Shown here one piece after another: positions 56,815 to 64,000 of a stretch of 64,000 nt of DNA. The stretch is from Xanthobacteraceae bacterium (GTDB lineage: Bacteria; Pseudomonadota; Alphaproteobacteria; Rhizobiales; Xanthobacteraceae): positions 140,692-204,691 of the forward strand of contig JASHOR010000131.1 in the NCBI GenBank assembly GCA_030041005.1, read 5' to 3'. Made by a program: the position numbers and the translations under genes. Numbering within the stretch: position 1 is the stretch's first letter; each line of letters begins with the position of its first letter. Under the pieces are notes generated by a model that saw nothing but the letters and a program-made list of their open reading frames with translations, did not search any database and was not told the DNA's origin.

Positions 56815-57666
56815 ATGACGGAGAAGAAGAAAGATCGAGTCGGCATCGTCGGTGCGGGGCGCATGGGGCTCGCCATGCTCAAGCACCTGGTCAAGCACGG
56901 CTACGCCGTCACCGTGTGCGACATCAGCGAAAAGCAGCGTGCGGCGGCGCGCGCGGCCGGCGCCGCCATCGCCGACAGCCCGGCGGCGATCGGCAAGGCG
57001 AGCGACATCGTCATTCTCGGCGTCGGCTATGACGATGAAGTCAACGACGTGGTGTTCGGCAAAACCGGCCTGGCCGAAGCGATGGCGCCGGGCTCCATCA
57101 TCGCGGTGTCGTCCACGGCCAAGCCGGACACGGTCAAGGCTCTTGCTGCGCGGGTGGCCGAGAGGGGCATCGAGGTCCTCGATGCGCCAATCTGTCGTGG
57201 CCGATTTGCCGCCGATTCCGGCACGCTGCTCGCGCTTGTCGGCGGCAAGCCGGAAGTCGTCGCACGCGCACGGCCGGTCTACGGGACCTTCGCTTCCGAT
57301 ATCGTCCACCTCGGCGAGGTCGGCCACGGTCAGGTCGGCAAGACGATGAACAACCTTCTGCTCTGGGTCAACGCCGTCGGCCTCATCGAGGCCGGCCGGC
57401 TCGCGGCGACCACCGGCATCGATCTCGTCAAATTGCGCGAGGCTCTGCTTGTCAGCTCGGGCGCCTCCGATGCGCTCAAGGAATGGGACATGATCTCATT
57501 CACCTGGGCGCTCAAAGACATGCAGATCGTGGCCGACATGACGGACAAGGCCGGACTGTCGCTGCCGATTACCGGGGCGATCAAGGAATTGGTCAAAGAA
57601 GCGCGCCGCATCAAGGCTACCAATCCGCCCGACTGGACCGGCAAGGGCCCGGTGAAATACGGGTGA
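56815..57666 (+). CDS. NAD(P)-dependent 3-hydroxyisobutyrate dehydrogenase-like enzyme
   Basis: A 283-residue beta-hydroxyacid dehydrogenase. The nucleotide fingerprint is VGIVGAGRMGLAMLKHLVKHG, the substrate motif VLDAPICRGRFAADSGTL is close to the family DAPVSGG pattern with changes, and the catalytic lysine lies in GHGQVGKTMNNLLLWVNAV. The change from SGG to CRG in the substrate loop suggests an unusual hydroxyacid. It follows the HyuB-like gene by four bases, which suggests that both serve one breakdown pathway. Confidence 0.88.
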   Translation: MTEKKKDRVGIVGAGRMGLAMLKHLVKHGYAVTVCDISEKQRAAARAAGAAIADSPAAIGKASDIVILGVGYDDEVNDVVFGKTGLAEAMAPGSIIAVSSTAKPDTVKALAARVAERGIEVLDAPICRGRFAADSGTLLALVGGKPEVVARARPVYGTFASDIVHLGEVGHGQVGKTMNNLLLWVNAVGLIEAGRLAATTGIDLVKLREALLVSSGASDALKEWDMISFTWALKDMQIVADMTDKAGLSLPITGAIKELVKEARRIKATNPPDWTGKGPVKYG

Positions 57667-57669
57667 TCT

Positions 57670-57807
57670 CGTCACCCCGGTGCGACCCGCAAGGCCGAAC
57701 CCGGAATCCATAGCCACGAGACACGAGAGTTGGCTCGGGCGCTTCTTCTTTATGGGTCGCGATTATGGATTCCAGATTCCGCGCTCGCGCGTGGCCCCGG
57801 AATGACG
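57670..57807. repeat. palindromic repeat between two convergent genes
   Basis: CGTCACCCCGG (57670-57680) faces CCCCGGAATGACG (57795-57807), and GGAATCCATA (57703-57712) faces TATGGATTCC (57764-57773). It lies between the dehydrogenase and SDR stop codons and shares the GGAATCCAT arm with the trmD repeat. Confidence 0.75.
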
Positions 57808-57809
57808 GC

Positions 57810-58553
57810 TCAAGACAGATCCATCGCCGAGACGCCGCCATCGACAAACAGATTGGCGCCCCAGACGAATGAGGAGTCGTCGCTCACCAGAAACAGCACG
57901 GCCTTGGCGGCTTCTTCCGGCTGCCCGGGCCGCTTCGCCATGTTCGGCACCGGTCGGGTCGGATCGAAGTCGTCCTTCCCGACCGGGGAGCCGATCTTGT
58001 TCGGCACAATGGAGTTGACGCGGATGTTGTGCGGGGCGAGCTGTGTCGCCATGGCGCGGGTGAGGTTGGCGACGCCGCCTTTCGCGGCGGAATAGGCGAT
58101 TGCGCGCTTGCGTCCCATGAAGCCGGATGTGGAGCCGATATTGACGATGCGGCCGCCGCCCTGCGCGGCCATCTGCTTGCCGACCTCTTTCGCCATCAGG
58201 AACTGGCTCTTGAGCGTGACGGCAATCACCCGGTCCCATTCCTCCTCGGCGATGTCGAATATGTGCTTGTTGTCGGAGACGGCGACGTTATTGACCAGAA
58301 TGTCGATGCGGCCGTAGCGAGCGACGATGTCCTTGACCAAGGCTGCCACATCGCCTCCTTTGGACACGTCGGCAAGAAACAGCGTAGCGTCACCTCCCGT
58401 CTGTCCGATGGCGGCGGCGACCCGTTCGCCGCGGGCTTTGTCCATATCGACGATCGCGACCTTGGCGCCTTCCGCCGCGAACAGCTTGGCGATTTCCTCG
58501 CCGATATTGCGTCCGGCGCCGGTCACGATCGCCACTTGATCCTTCAATTTCAT
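57810..58553 (-). CDS. SDR family oxidoreductase (FabG-like)
   Basis: A 247-residue classical short-chain dehydrogenase. Cofactor motif VTGAGRNIGEEIA (TGxxxGxG variant), NNVAVSDNK in place of the usual NNAG, catalytic Ser in VNIGSTSGFMG and YxxxK in IAYSAAKGGVANL, and the C-terminal VDGGVSAMDLS. The acidic residue after strand 2 (VAIVDMDKARGE) favours NAD(H). It resembles FabG but probably acts on a catabolic alcohol or keto compound. It is convergent with the HyuB-HIBADH pair across a repeat. Confidence 0.86.
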   Translation of the reverse strand: MKLKDQVAIVTGAGRNIGEEIAKLFAAEGAKVAIVDMDKARGERVAAAIGQTGGDATLFLADVSKGGDVAALVKDIVARYGRIDILVNNVAVSDNKHIFDIAEEEWDRVIAVTLKSQFLMAKEVGKQMAAQGGGRIVNIGSTSGFMGRKRAIAYSAAKGGVANLTRAMATQLAPHNIRVNSIVPNKIGSPVGKDDFDPTRPVPNMAKRPGQPEEAAKAVLFLVSDDSSFVWGANLFVDGGVSAMDLS

Positions 58554-58829
58554 GGTGACGCTTTTTTCCCTGATCCGCGCGTCGGGCCCCAATTCCGCCG
58601 CGGCCGGGCACGATAGGCTAACGGATTGGGCCCTTCAATCGCGGCACAAGCGTTTGGAACCATTATATTATGCCTGTTGTTCACGCTGGCGCGTCGCCAA
58701 TGGGACTGCCGCCGTCTAGACTGCGACCAGCCTGGCGGAGCCGGAGGCGCACCGCCTAGGTGCCACTCTCGCGGCTGGCGGGGCAGCGGAACGGCCGGAG
58801 CGGGCGGCACAGGGGACGGCAGGAGCGCG

Positions 58830-61800
58830 ATGTTCAAATCCTTGATCACGAGGCGCCGGTTTGCGCCGCTGTTCTTCTGCCAGTTCTTCGCGGCCTTCGG
58901 GGATAACTTTCTCAAGACCGCGCTCAGTTTCGTCGTCCTGGCGCAGATCGCCGGCAACAATTCCGGAGTGCTGATCACGCTTGCCGGCGCGGTATACATC
59001 GCGCCGTTCTTCTTTCTGTCGGGCCTCGGCGGCGAGCTTGCCGATCGTTACGACAAGGCCTGGATGGCTCAGCGCATCAAGCTCACCGAACTCGGCGCCG
59101 CAGCGCTGGCCGTCGTCGGCTTCAGCTTTCAATCGGTAAGCGTGCTGTTTGCCGCGCTGTTTTTGTTCGGCACGCTGGCGACACTGTTCGGTCCGATCAA
59201 ATACGGCATCCTGCCCGACCATCTGACCCGTTCCGAATTGCCGGCCGGCAATGCGCTGATCGAAGCCGGTACGTTCTTCGCCATCCTGCTCGGAACGATT
59301 CTTGCCGGGATCGCCGCAAACAGCTCCAGCAATCCCGTGCATTTTGCCTGGCTCATGCTGCTCACGTCGCTGCTGAGCTGGACATCCAGCCTGTTGATTC
59401 CGCCCACCGGCGAGGGCGCGCCCGGTCTCGCGATCCACCATAACATCATGCGGTCGACGTGGGATCTGGTGAAGGAGCTGCGGCGGGATCCGCGGTTGTG
59501 GTGGGGCGCGATCGTGGTGAGCTGGTTCTGGCTGGTCGGCGCCCTGGTTTTGTCGCTGCTGTTGCCGCTGGCGAACGTCAATATTCACGGCAGCGATGGA
59601 CTCATCACGCTTCTGCTCACCATCTTCTCGGTCGCGGTGGCGTTCGGCTCAGGTCTCGCGGCATGGCTTGCCGCCGGACGCATCAACATCCTTCCGACCT
59701 TGCTCGGCGCTGTGCTTATCGGTCTGTTCGCGCTCGATCTCGGCTGGACCGCGCGCGGGTTTGAGCCTTCGGTCGCTGTCGTCGGAATTGCCGGGTTCTT
59801 CGCCGAACCGCACAGCATTCGTATCGCGGTCGATCTCGCCGGGCTGGCGATCGGCGGCGGCTTGTTCGTGGTGCCGACCTTTGCCGCCGTACAGGCCTGG
59901 GCCGGCGCCGATCAGCGCGCCCGCGTCGTCGCCGGCGTCAACGTGTTCAACGCCGCGTTCATGGTCGTCGGCGCACTCTTTCAGGCACTGCTGCAGAATC
60001 TCGGCTTCGGCGCGCCAAGCCTGTTCATGCTGATCGGCGCGGCCAATCTCCTGGTGGCCATCGCCATCGGGCGCACGATGCCGACGAGCTGGCTGATCGA
60101 TTTCCTCTCGATCGTGTTTCGCGCGTTCTATCGACTGGAGGTGAACGGCTTCGACAACATCGCCAAAGGCGGTGACAACGCCATCGTGGCGCTCAACCAC
60201 GTGAGTTTTCTCGATCCGCCGCTGGCGACGTCGCTTTTGCCGAAGCCTCCGATCTTCGCCATCGACGTGACGATGTCGCGCAACTGGTGGATCCAGCCAT
60301 TCCTCAAATTCGCGCGCACCATGGCGCTCGATCCACTCAAGCCGTTTTCGCTGCGCGCCATCATCAACGCCGTGCGCGACGGCGATATGCTGGTCATTTT
60401 TCCCGAAGGCCGCATTACCGTCACCGGCAGCCTGATGAAAATCTACGATGGCGCGGCAATGATCGCCGAGAAGTCGGAGGCGATGGTGGTGCCCGTGCAC
60501 GTCGATGGACCGGAGGCGACCAGCTTCAGCCGGCTCACGCGGTCGCAGGTGCGTCGCCGCTGGTTTCCGAAAATACGGGTGACCGTACTCGAGCCGCTGC
60601 GACTCACGCTCGATCCGGCGCTGAAAGGCCGCAGGCGGCGGCAGGCTGCGGGTGCGGCGCTCTACGATGTCATGTCCAATTTGATGTTTCGCAGCGCTCC
60701 GACCGACCGCACGGTGGTGCAGGCGCTGATCGAGGCGGCGACGGTCCAGGGCAAAGGCTGGCTCGCCATCGAGGACCCGGTGAGCGGCCCGCTCACTTAC
60801 CGGAGGCTCCTGCAGGCCATCGCCATCCTCGGCGCCAAGCTCAAGCCGCTGGCGCTCGAAGGGCGCTCGCTGGGCATCATGCTGCCGACCTCGAACGGCG
60901 CGGTGGTGACATTGTTCGCCGTCATGTCCGCCGGCCGCGTGCCGGCGATGATCAATTTCACCGCCGGCGCGGCCAATATCGTGGCGGCGTGCCGCGCCGC
61001 GGAGATCGACACCATTCTCACTTCGCGCGCGTTCGTCGAAAAGGGCCGGCTGGAAGCCCTCGTCGCCCAGATCGGGAAGAGCGTTCACATCGTCTATCTG
61101 GAAGACATACGCAAGACGATCACTGCGCTCGACAAGGTGCGCGGCCTGTTGGCCTGCGGCAAGCCCCTGGTCGCACGCAAGCCCGACGACTGGGCCGTGA
61201 TCCTGTTCACCTCAGGCACCGAGGGCCTGCCCAAGGGCGTCGTTCTCTCGCATCGCAACCTGCTGACCAATGTGGCGCAATGCGCCGCCCGCATCGATTT
61301 CGGTCGCGAGGACAAGCTGTTCAATGCGCTGCCGATCTTCCACTCTTTCGGCTTCACCGGCGGTGTTGTGCTGCCGATCATCTCCGGCGTGCCGATCTTC
61401 CTCTACCCCTCGCCGCTGCATTACCGCACGGTACCCGAGCTGATTTATTGGAAGTGCGCCACGGTGTTGTTCGGCACCGACACGTTTCTCAACGGCTATG
61501 CACGCATGGCCAATCCTTACGACTTCCGCTCGTTGCGCTACATCCTGGCCGGCGCCGAGCCGGTGCGCGAATCAACGCGAAAGATCTATCTGGAAAAATT
61601 CGGCCTGCGCGTTCTCGAAGGTTACGGCGTGACCGAGACTTCGCCGGTATTGGCGCTCAATACGCCCATGTTCAACAAGTTCGGGACCGTCGGCCGGCTG
61701 CTGCCCGGCATGGAAGCGAAGCTCGAACCCGTCGAGGGCGTGGAGGAGGGCGGCCGGCTTTACGTACGCGGGCCGAACGTGATGCTTGGCTACCTGCGCG

Positions 61801-62237
61801 CTGATCGCCCGGGCGTGCTCGAACCGCCGCCGGAAGGCTGGCACGACACCGGCGATATCGTCACCATCGACGCGCAGGGCTTCATCTGCATCAAAGGCCG
61901 CGCCAAACGTTTTGCCAAGGTCGGGGGCGAGATGATTTCGCTCGCCGCGGTCGAGATGTTGGCGGCTGAGCTGTGGCCCGACAATGTTTCCGCCGTGACT
62001 GCGGTGCCGGATGCCCGCAAGGGCGAGCGCCTGGTTTTGCTGATCGACAAGCAAGGCGCCACGCGCGCTGAATTCCAGGCTTACGCGCGCAGCAAGCATG
62101 CCTCCGAACTGATGCTTCCCTCCGAGGTCATCGTGCTCGACAAGCTGCCGCTCCTCGGGTCTGGCAAAGTCGATCACTTGACGCTGGGCAAATTCGTGCG
62201 CGAGCAGATGGCGGCGAATGCCGCTGCCGCGGAATAA
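58830..62237 (+). CDS. aas: three-domain lysophospholipid transporter/acyltransferase/acyl-ACP synthetase (LplT-PlsC-Aas type)
   Basis: A 1135-residue fusion. Residues about 1-420 are an MFS LplT-like flippase (FFCQFFAAFGDNFLKTALSF). About 430-630 is a PlsC acyltransferase with NHVSFLDPPL (HX4D motif) and FPEGRITVTG. About 640-1135 is an AMP-forming ligase with the P-loop FTSGTEGLPKGVVLSH, GYGVTETSPVLA and WHDTGDIVTID. It would import lysophospholipid and re-acylate it with a fatty acid activated on ACP. E. coli keeps LplT as a separate protein. ATG 58830 has AGGAG upstream; the frame continues open upstream but is poorly coding. Confidence 0.9.
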   Translation: MFKSLITRRRFAPLFFCQFFAAFGDNFLKTALSFVVLAQIAGNNSGVLITLAGAVYIAPFFFLSGLGGELADRYDKAWMAQRIKLTELGAAALAVVGFSFQSVSVLFAALFLFGTLATLFGPIKYGILPDHLTRSELPAGNALIEAGTFFAILLGTILAGIAANSSSNPVHFAWLMLLTSLLSWTSSLLIPPTGEGAPGLAIHHNIMRSTWDLVKELRRDPRLWWGAIVVSWFWLVGALVLSLLLPLANVNIHGSDGLITLLLTIFSVAVAFGSGLAAWLAAGRINILPTLLGAVLIGLFALDLGWTARGFEPSVAVVGIAGFFAEPHSIRIAVDLAGLAIGGGLFVVPTFAAVQAWAGADQRARVVAGVNVFNAAFMVVGALFQALLQNLGFGAPSLFMLIGAANLLVAIAIGRTMPTSWLIDFLSIVFRAFYRLEVNGFDNIAKGGDNAIVALNHVSFLDPPLATSLLPKPPIFAIDVTMSRNWWIQPFLKFARTMALDPLKPFSLRAIINAVRDGDMLVIFPEGRITVTGSLMKIYDGAAMIAEKSEAMVVPVHVDGPEATSFSRLTRSQVRRRWFPKIRVTVLEPLRLTLDPALKGRRRRQAAGAALYDVMSNLMFRSAPTDRTVVQALIEAATVQGKGWLAIEDPVSGPLTYRRLLQAIAILGAKLKPLALEGRSLGIMLPTSNGAVVTLFAVMSAGRVPAMINFTAGAANIVAACRAAEIDTILTSRAFVEKGRLEALVAQIGKSVHIVYLEDIRKTITALDKVRGLLACGKPLVARKPDDWAVILFTSGTEGLPKGVVLSHRNLLTNVAQCAARIDFGREDKLFNALPIFHSFGFTGGVVLPIISGVPIFLYPSPLHYRTVPELIYWKCATVLFGTDTFLNGYARMANPYDFRSLRYILAGAEPVRESTRKIYLEKFGLRVLEGYGVTETSPVLALNTPMFNKFGTVGRLLPGMEAKLEPVEGVEEGGRLYVRGPNVMLGYLRADRPGVLEPPPEGWHDTGDIVTIDAQGFICIKGRAKRFAKVGGEMISLAAVEMLAAELWPDNVSAVTAVPDARKGERLVLLIDKQGATRAEFQAYARSKHASELMLPSEVIVLDKLPLLGSGKVDHLTLGKFVREQMAANAAAAE

Positions 62238-62330
62238 GGCGGCGCCACGCCCGCGACGCAGTAACCCCCCCTTAAACCGCGCTCTCTACCGTTGAGCGGG
62301 CGCGTCTTGGGCGTGCCCGGGGGACCCGAC

Positions 62331-64000
62331 ATGGCGTGGCGGGACGGTAGTCGCAAACGCGGCGACGACGCGGCGAGGTTCGAGGTTCGCCTGCGCCCGC
62401 AAGATCGAATTGGCGGCCCACTTGGGGGACGCGTCCACGGCAAGCGGCGCGCGGGCGGCGCCCGGCCGCTGTTGCCGCGCGGCAAAAGCGGGCGTCGTGG
62501 AAAGAAAGGCCGCGCCGGCATCGGCCGCATCATCTATTGGGCTGTCGTGCTGGCGCTCTGGGGCATGATTGCCGCCGTCGGAGTGGTGGTGTGGGTCGGC
62601 ATTCATTTGCCGCCGATTCAGTCGCTGGAAATCCCCAAGCGCCCGCCATCGGTTCTCATCCTTGGCGACAACGGCGCGACGCTTGCGACCCGCGGCGATA
62701 TGGGAGGCGCCTCAGTGCCGCTGCGGGAATTGCCGCCCTATGTCCCCGATGCCTTTGTCGCCATCGAGGATCGGCGCTTCTACTCGCACTATGCCGTCGA
62801 TCCATGGGGCATCGCCCGCGCGGCAATCGCCGACGTGCTCCATCGCGGTGCGGCGCAAGGCGGATCGACCATCACCCAGCAACTCGCCAAGAATCTGTTT
62901 CTGACCCAGGAGCGCACGCTGACGCGCAAGCTGCAGGAGGTACTGCTTGCGTTCTGGCTCGAACACAAATTCTCCAAGACGCGCATTCTCGAACTTTATC
63001 TCAATCGCGTCTATTTCGGCTCGGGCGCCTACGGTGTCGAAGCAGCGGCACAACGCTATTTCGGCAAATCGGCGCGCCAATTGACCCTGGCGGAAGCCGC
63101 CATGCTGGCCGGGCTCGTGCAGTCGCCGTCGCGGCTTGAGCCAACCCGCAATCCGGGCGGCGCCCAGCGGCGCGCGCGCTTGGTCATCGAAGCCATGCTG
63201 GAGCAGAAGATGATCAGCGCCAGCGCCGCCAAGTCCGCGCTGCTCCATCCGGCCCACGCCGTAAAGCCGCCGGGCGCCGGATCGGTCAATTACGTGGCCG
63301 ACTGGGTGATGGATGCGGTCAACGACATCGTCGGCAATTTCGATCAGGACATCGTGGTCGAAACGACAATCGATCCGGCACTGCAGAACGCGGCCGAACA
63401 GGCGTTGGTGGACACCATTGCGCTACGCGGCGTAAAGCTGGGCGTCAGCGAAGGCGCCGTGGTAGCCATGACCCCCGACGGCACCGTGCGTGCGCTCGTC
63501 GGCGGCACCAGCTATTCCACGAGCCAGTTCAACCGTGCCATCGCCGCCAAGCGCCAGCCGGGTTCGACATTCAAGCCGTTCGTCTATCTCACCGCGCTCG
63601 AACAGGGGCTTACTCCCGATACCGTGCGTGAAGATGCTCCGATCGACATCAATGGCTGGAAGCCGGAGGATTACGAGCGTCGCTATTTGGGTCCGGTAAC
63701 GCTGACACAGGCGCTCGCCGATTCGCTCAACACCGTCGCCGTGCGTCTCGCCGTCGAATTCGGTCCCGCCGCCGTCGCCCGTACCGCCTATCGGCTCGGC
63801 ATCATATCGAAGCTCGACGCTAACGACTCGATCGCGCTCGGCACCTCCGACGTCTCGTTGTTCGAACTCGTTCGCGCATACACGGCATTCGCCAACGGCG
63901 GTTTTGCCGCCTCGCCGCATGTCATTCAGAGCATCCGCACCGCCGACGGCAAAGTGCTCTATGCACGTCCCCCGCAAGCGCTCGGCCGCATCGTCGATGC
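62331..64000 (+). CDS. class A penicillin-binding protein (PBP1-type), 3' end outside window
   Basis: 556 codons are visible. A basic 75-residue cytoplasmic tail (KRAGGARPLLPRGKSGRRGK and similar) precedes one span (YWAVVLALWGMIAAVGVVVW). The GT51 glycosyltransferase domain has EDRRFYSHYAVDPWGIARA, QGGSTITQQLAKNLFL and LNRVYFGSGAYGVEAAAQRYF. The transpeptidase domain starts with the SxxK motif in KRQPGSTFKPFVYL and the SxN motif in DSLNTVAVRLA. It polymerises and cross-links peptidoglycan in the periplasm. GGGGGA precedes the ATG. The KTG motif lies beyond the window. Confidence 0.93.
   Translation, partial: MAWRDGSRKRGDDAARFEVRLRPQDRIGGPLGGRVHGKRRAGGARPLLPRGKSGRRGKKGRAGIGRIIYWAVVLALWGMIAAVGVVVWVGIHLPPIQSLEIPKRPPSVLILGDNGATLATRGDMGGASVPLRELPPYVPDAFVAIEDRRFYSHYAVDPWGIARAAIADVLHRGAAQGGSTITQQLAKNLFLTQERTLTRKLQEVLLAFWLEHKFSKTRILELYLNRVYFGSGAYGVEAAAQRYFGKSARQLTLAEAAMLAGLVQSPSRLEPTRNPGGAQRRARLVIEAMLEQKMISASAAKSALLHPAHAVKPPGAGSVNYVADWVMDAVNDIVGNFDQDIVVETTIDPALQNAAEQALVDTIALRGVKLGVSEGAVVAMTPDGTVRALVGGTSYSTSQFNRAIAAKRQPGSTFKPFVYLTALEQGLTPDTVREDAPIDINGWKPEDYERRYLGPVTLTQALADSLNTVAVRLAVEFGPAAVARTAYRLGIISKLDANDSIALGTSDVSLFELVRAYTAFANGGFAASPHVIQSIRTADGKVLYARPPQALGRIVD

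Noticed and set aside
58626..58829. N-terminal 68-codon extension of the Aas fusion
   Set aside because: The extension is Gly/Arg/Cys-rich and unlike the MFS start, while ATG 58830 has a good AGGAG site.
59649..61088. 479-codon open frame antisense to the Aas fusion gene
   Set aside because: Antisense shadow with biased composition; the plus-strand gene has strong motifs throughout.

Overview
The window looks like a chromosomal core segment of a high-GC alphaproteobacterium of the order Hyphomicrobiales (Rhizobiales), most like the Bradyrhizobium/Rhodoplanes/Pseudolabrys branch. This rests on protein character and on gene order: rpsP-rimM-trmD-rplS-leuC, dapF-mtaB-ftsY-yciB-ccm genes-acnA-DUF1223-DUF2794, and zapE-mdh-sucCD-sucAB-lpdA are orders I recall from that group. 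Small palindromic repeats typical of these genomes are scattered throughout. I see no phage, plasmid, integrase, transposase or CRISPR array.

Layout. 1-1815: a thioredoxin/TPR co-chaperone cut by the left edge, a prolyl-tRNA editing-domain protein and tRNA-Gly(GCC). 1961-12623 is the accessory part: two ABC importers of the nitrate/sulfonate/thiamine-precursor type, each with a binding protein, an ATPase and two different permease genes. They enclose an MFS transporter, a small DUF4118 membrane protein and a large TPR protein. 12661-14642: a 2-hydroxyacid dehydrogenase divergent from a secreted SH3 protein, with a coding-like fragment downstream of the dehydrogenase.

14664-24116: leuC, a MetE-C-like enzyme, the translation/SRP block rplS, trmD, rimM, rpsP, ffh, then an MBL hydrolase, an exported GyrI-like protein and dapF. 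24113-34534: mtaB, a PPOX flavoprotein, an RluA-type pseudouridine synthase interrupted in frame by a palindromic repeat, ftsY, yciB, cytochrome c maturation genes ccmABCDG and acnA. 34687-45505: DUF1223, an intergenic region with a possible structured RNA, DUF2794, two acetyltransferases, a Bax-inhibitor protein, a YbbA/YbbP-like ABC exporter with an extra membrane protein, a TesA-like esterase, thpR and zapE.

45624-55006 is a TCA block: mdh, sucCD, sucA, sucB and lpdA. Together with acnA it supplies several consecutive steps of the cycle. 55149-64000: a hydantoinase-B-like subunit without its A partner, a 3-hydroxyisobutyrate-dehydrogenase-like enzyme, an SDR, a three-domain LplT/PlsC/Aas lipid remodelling protein, and a class A penicillin-binding protein cut by the right edge.

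The least ordinary features are the repeats that have become part of coding sequences (RluA, TrmD, possibly RimM), the candidate RNA near 35.5-35.75 kb, and the orphan HyuB module. I found no clear candidate for a wholly new defence or mobile system.
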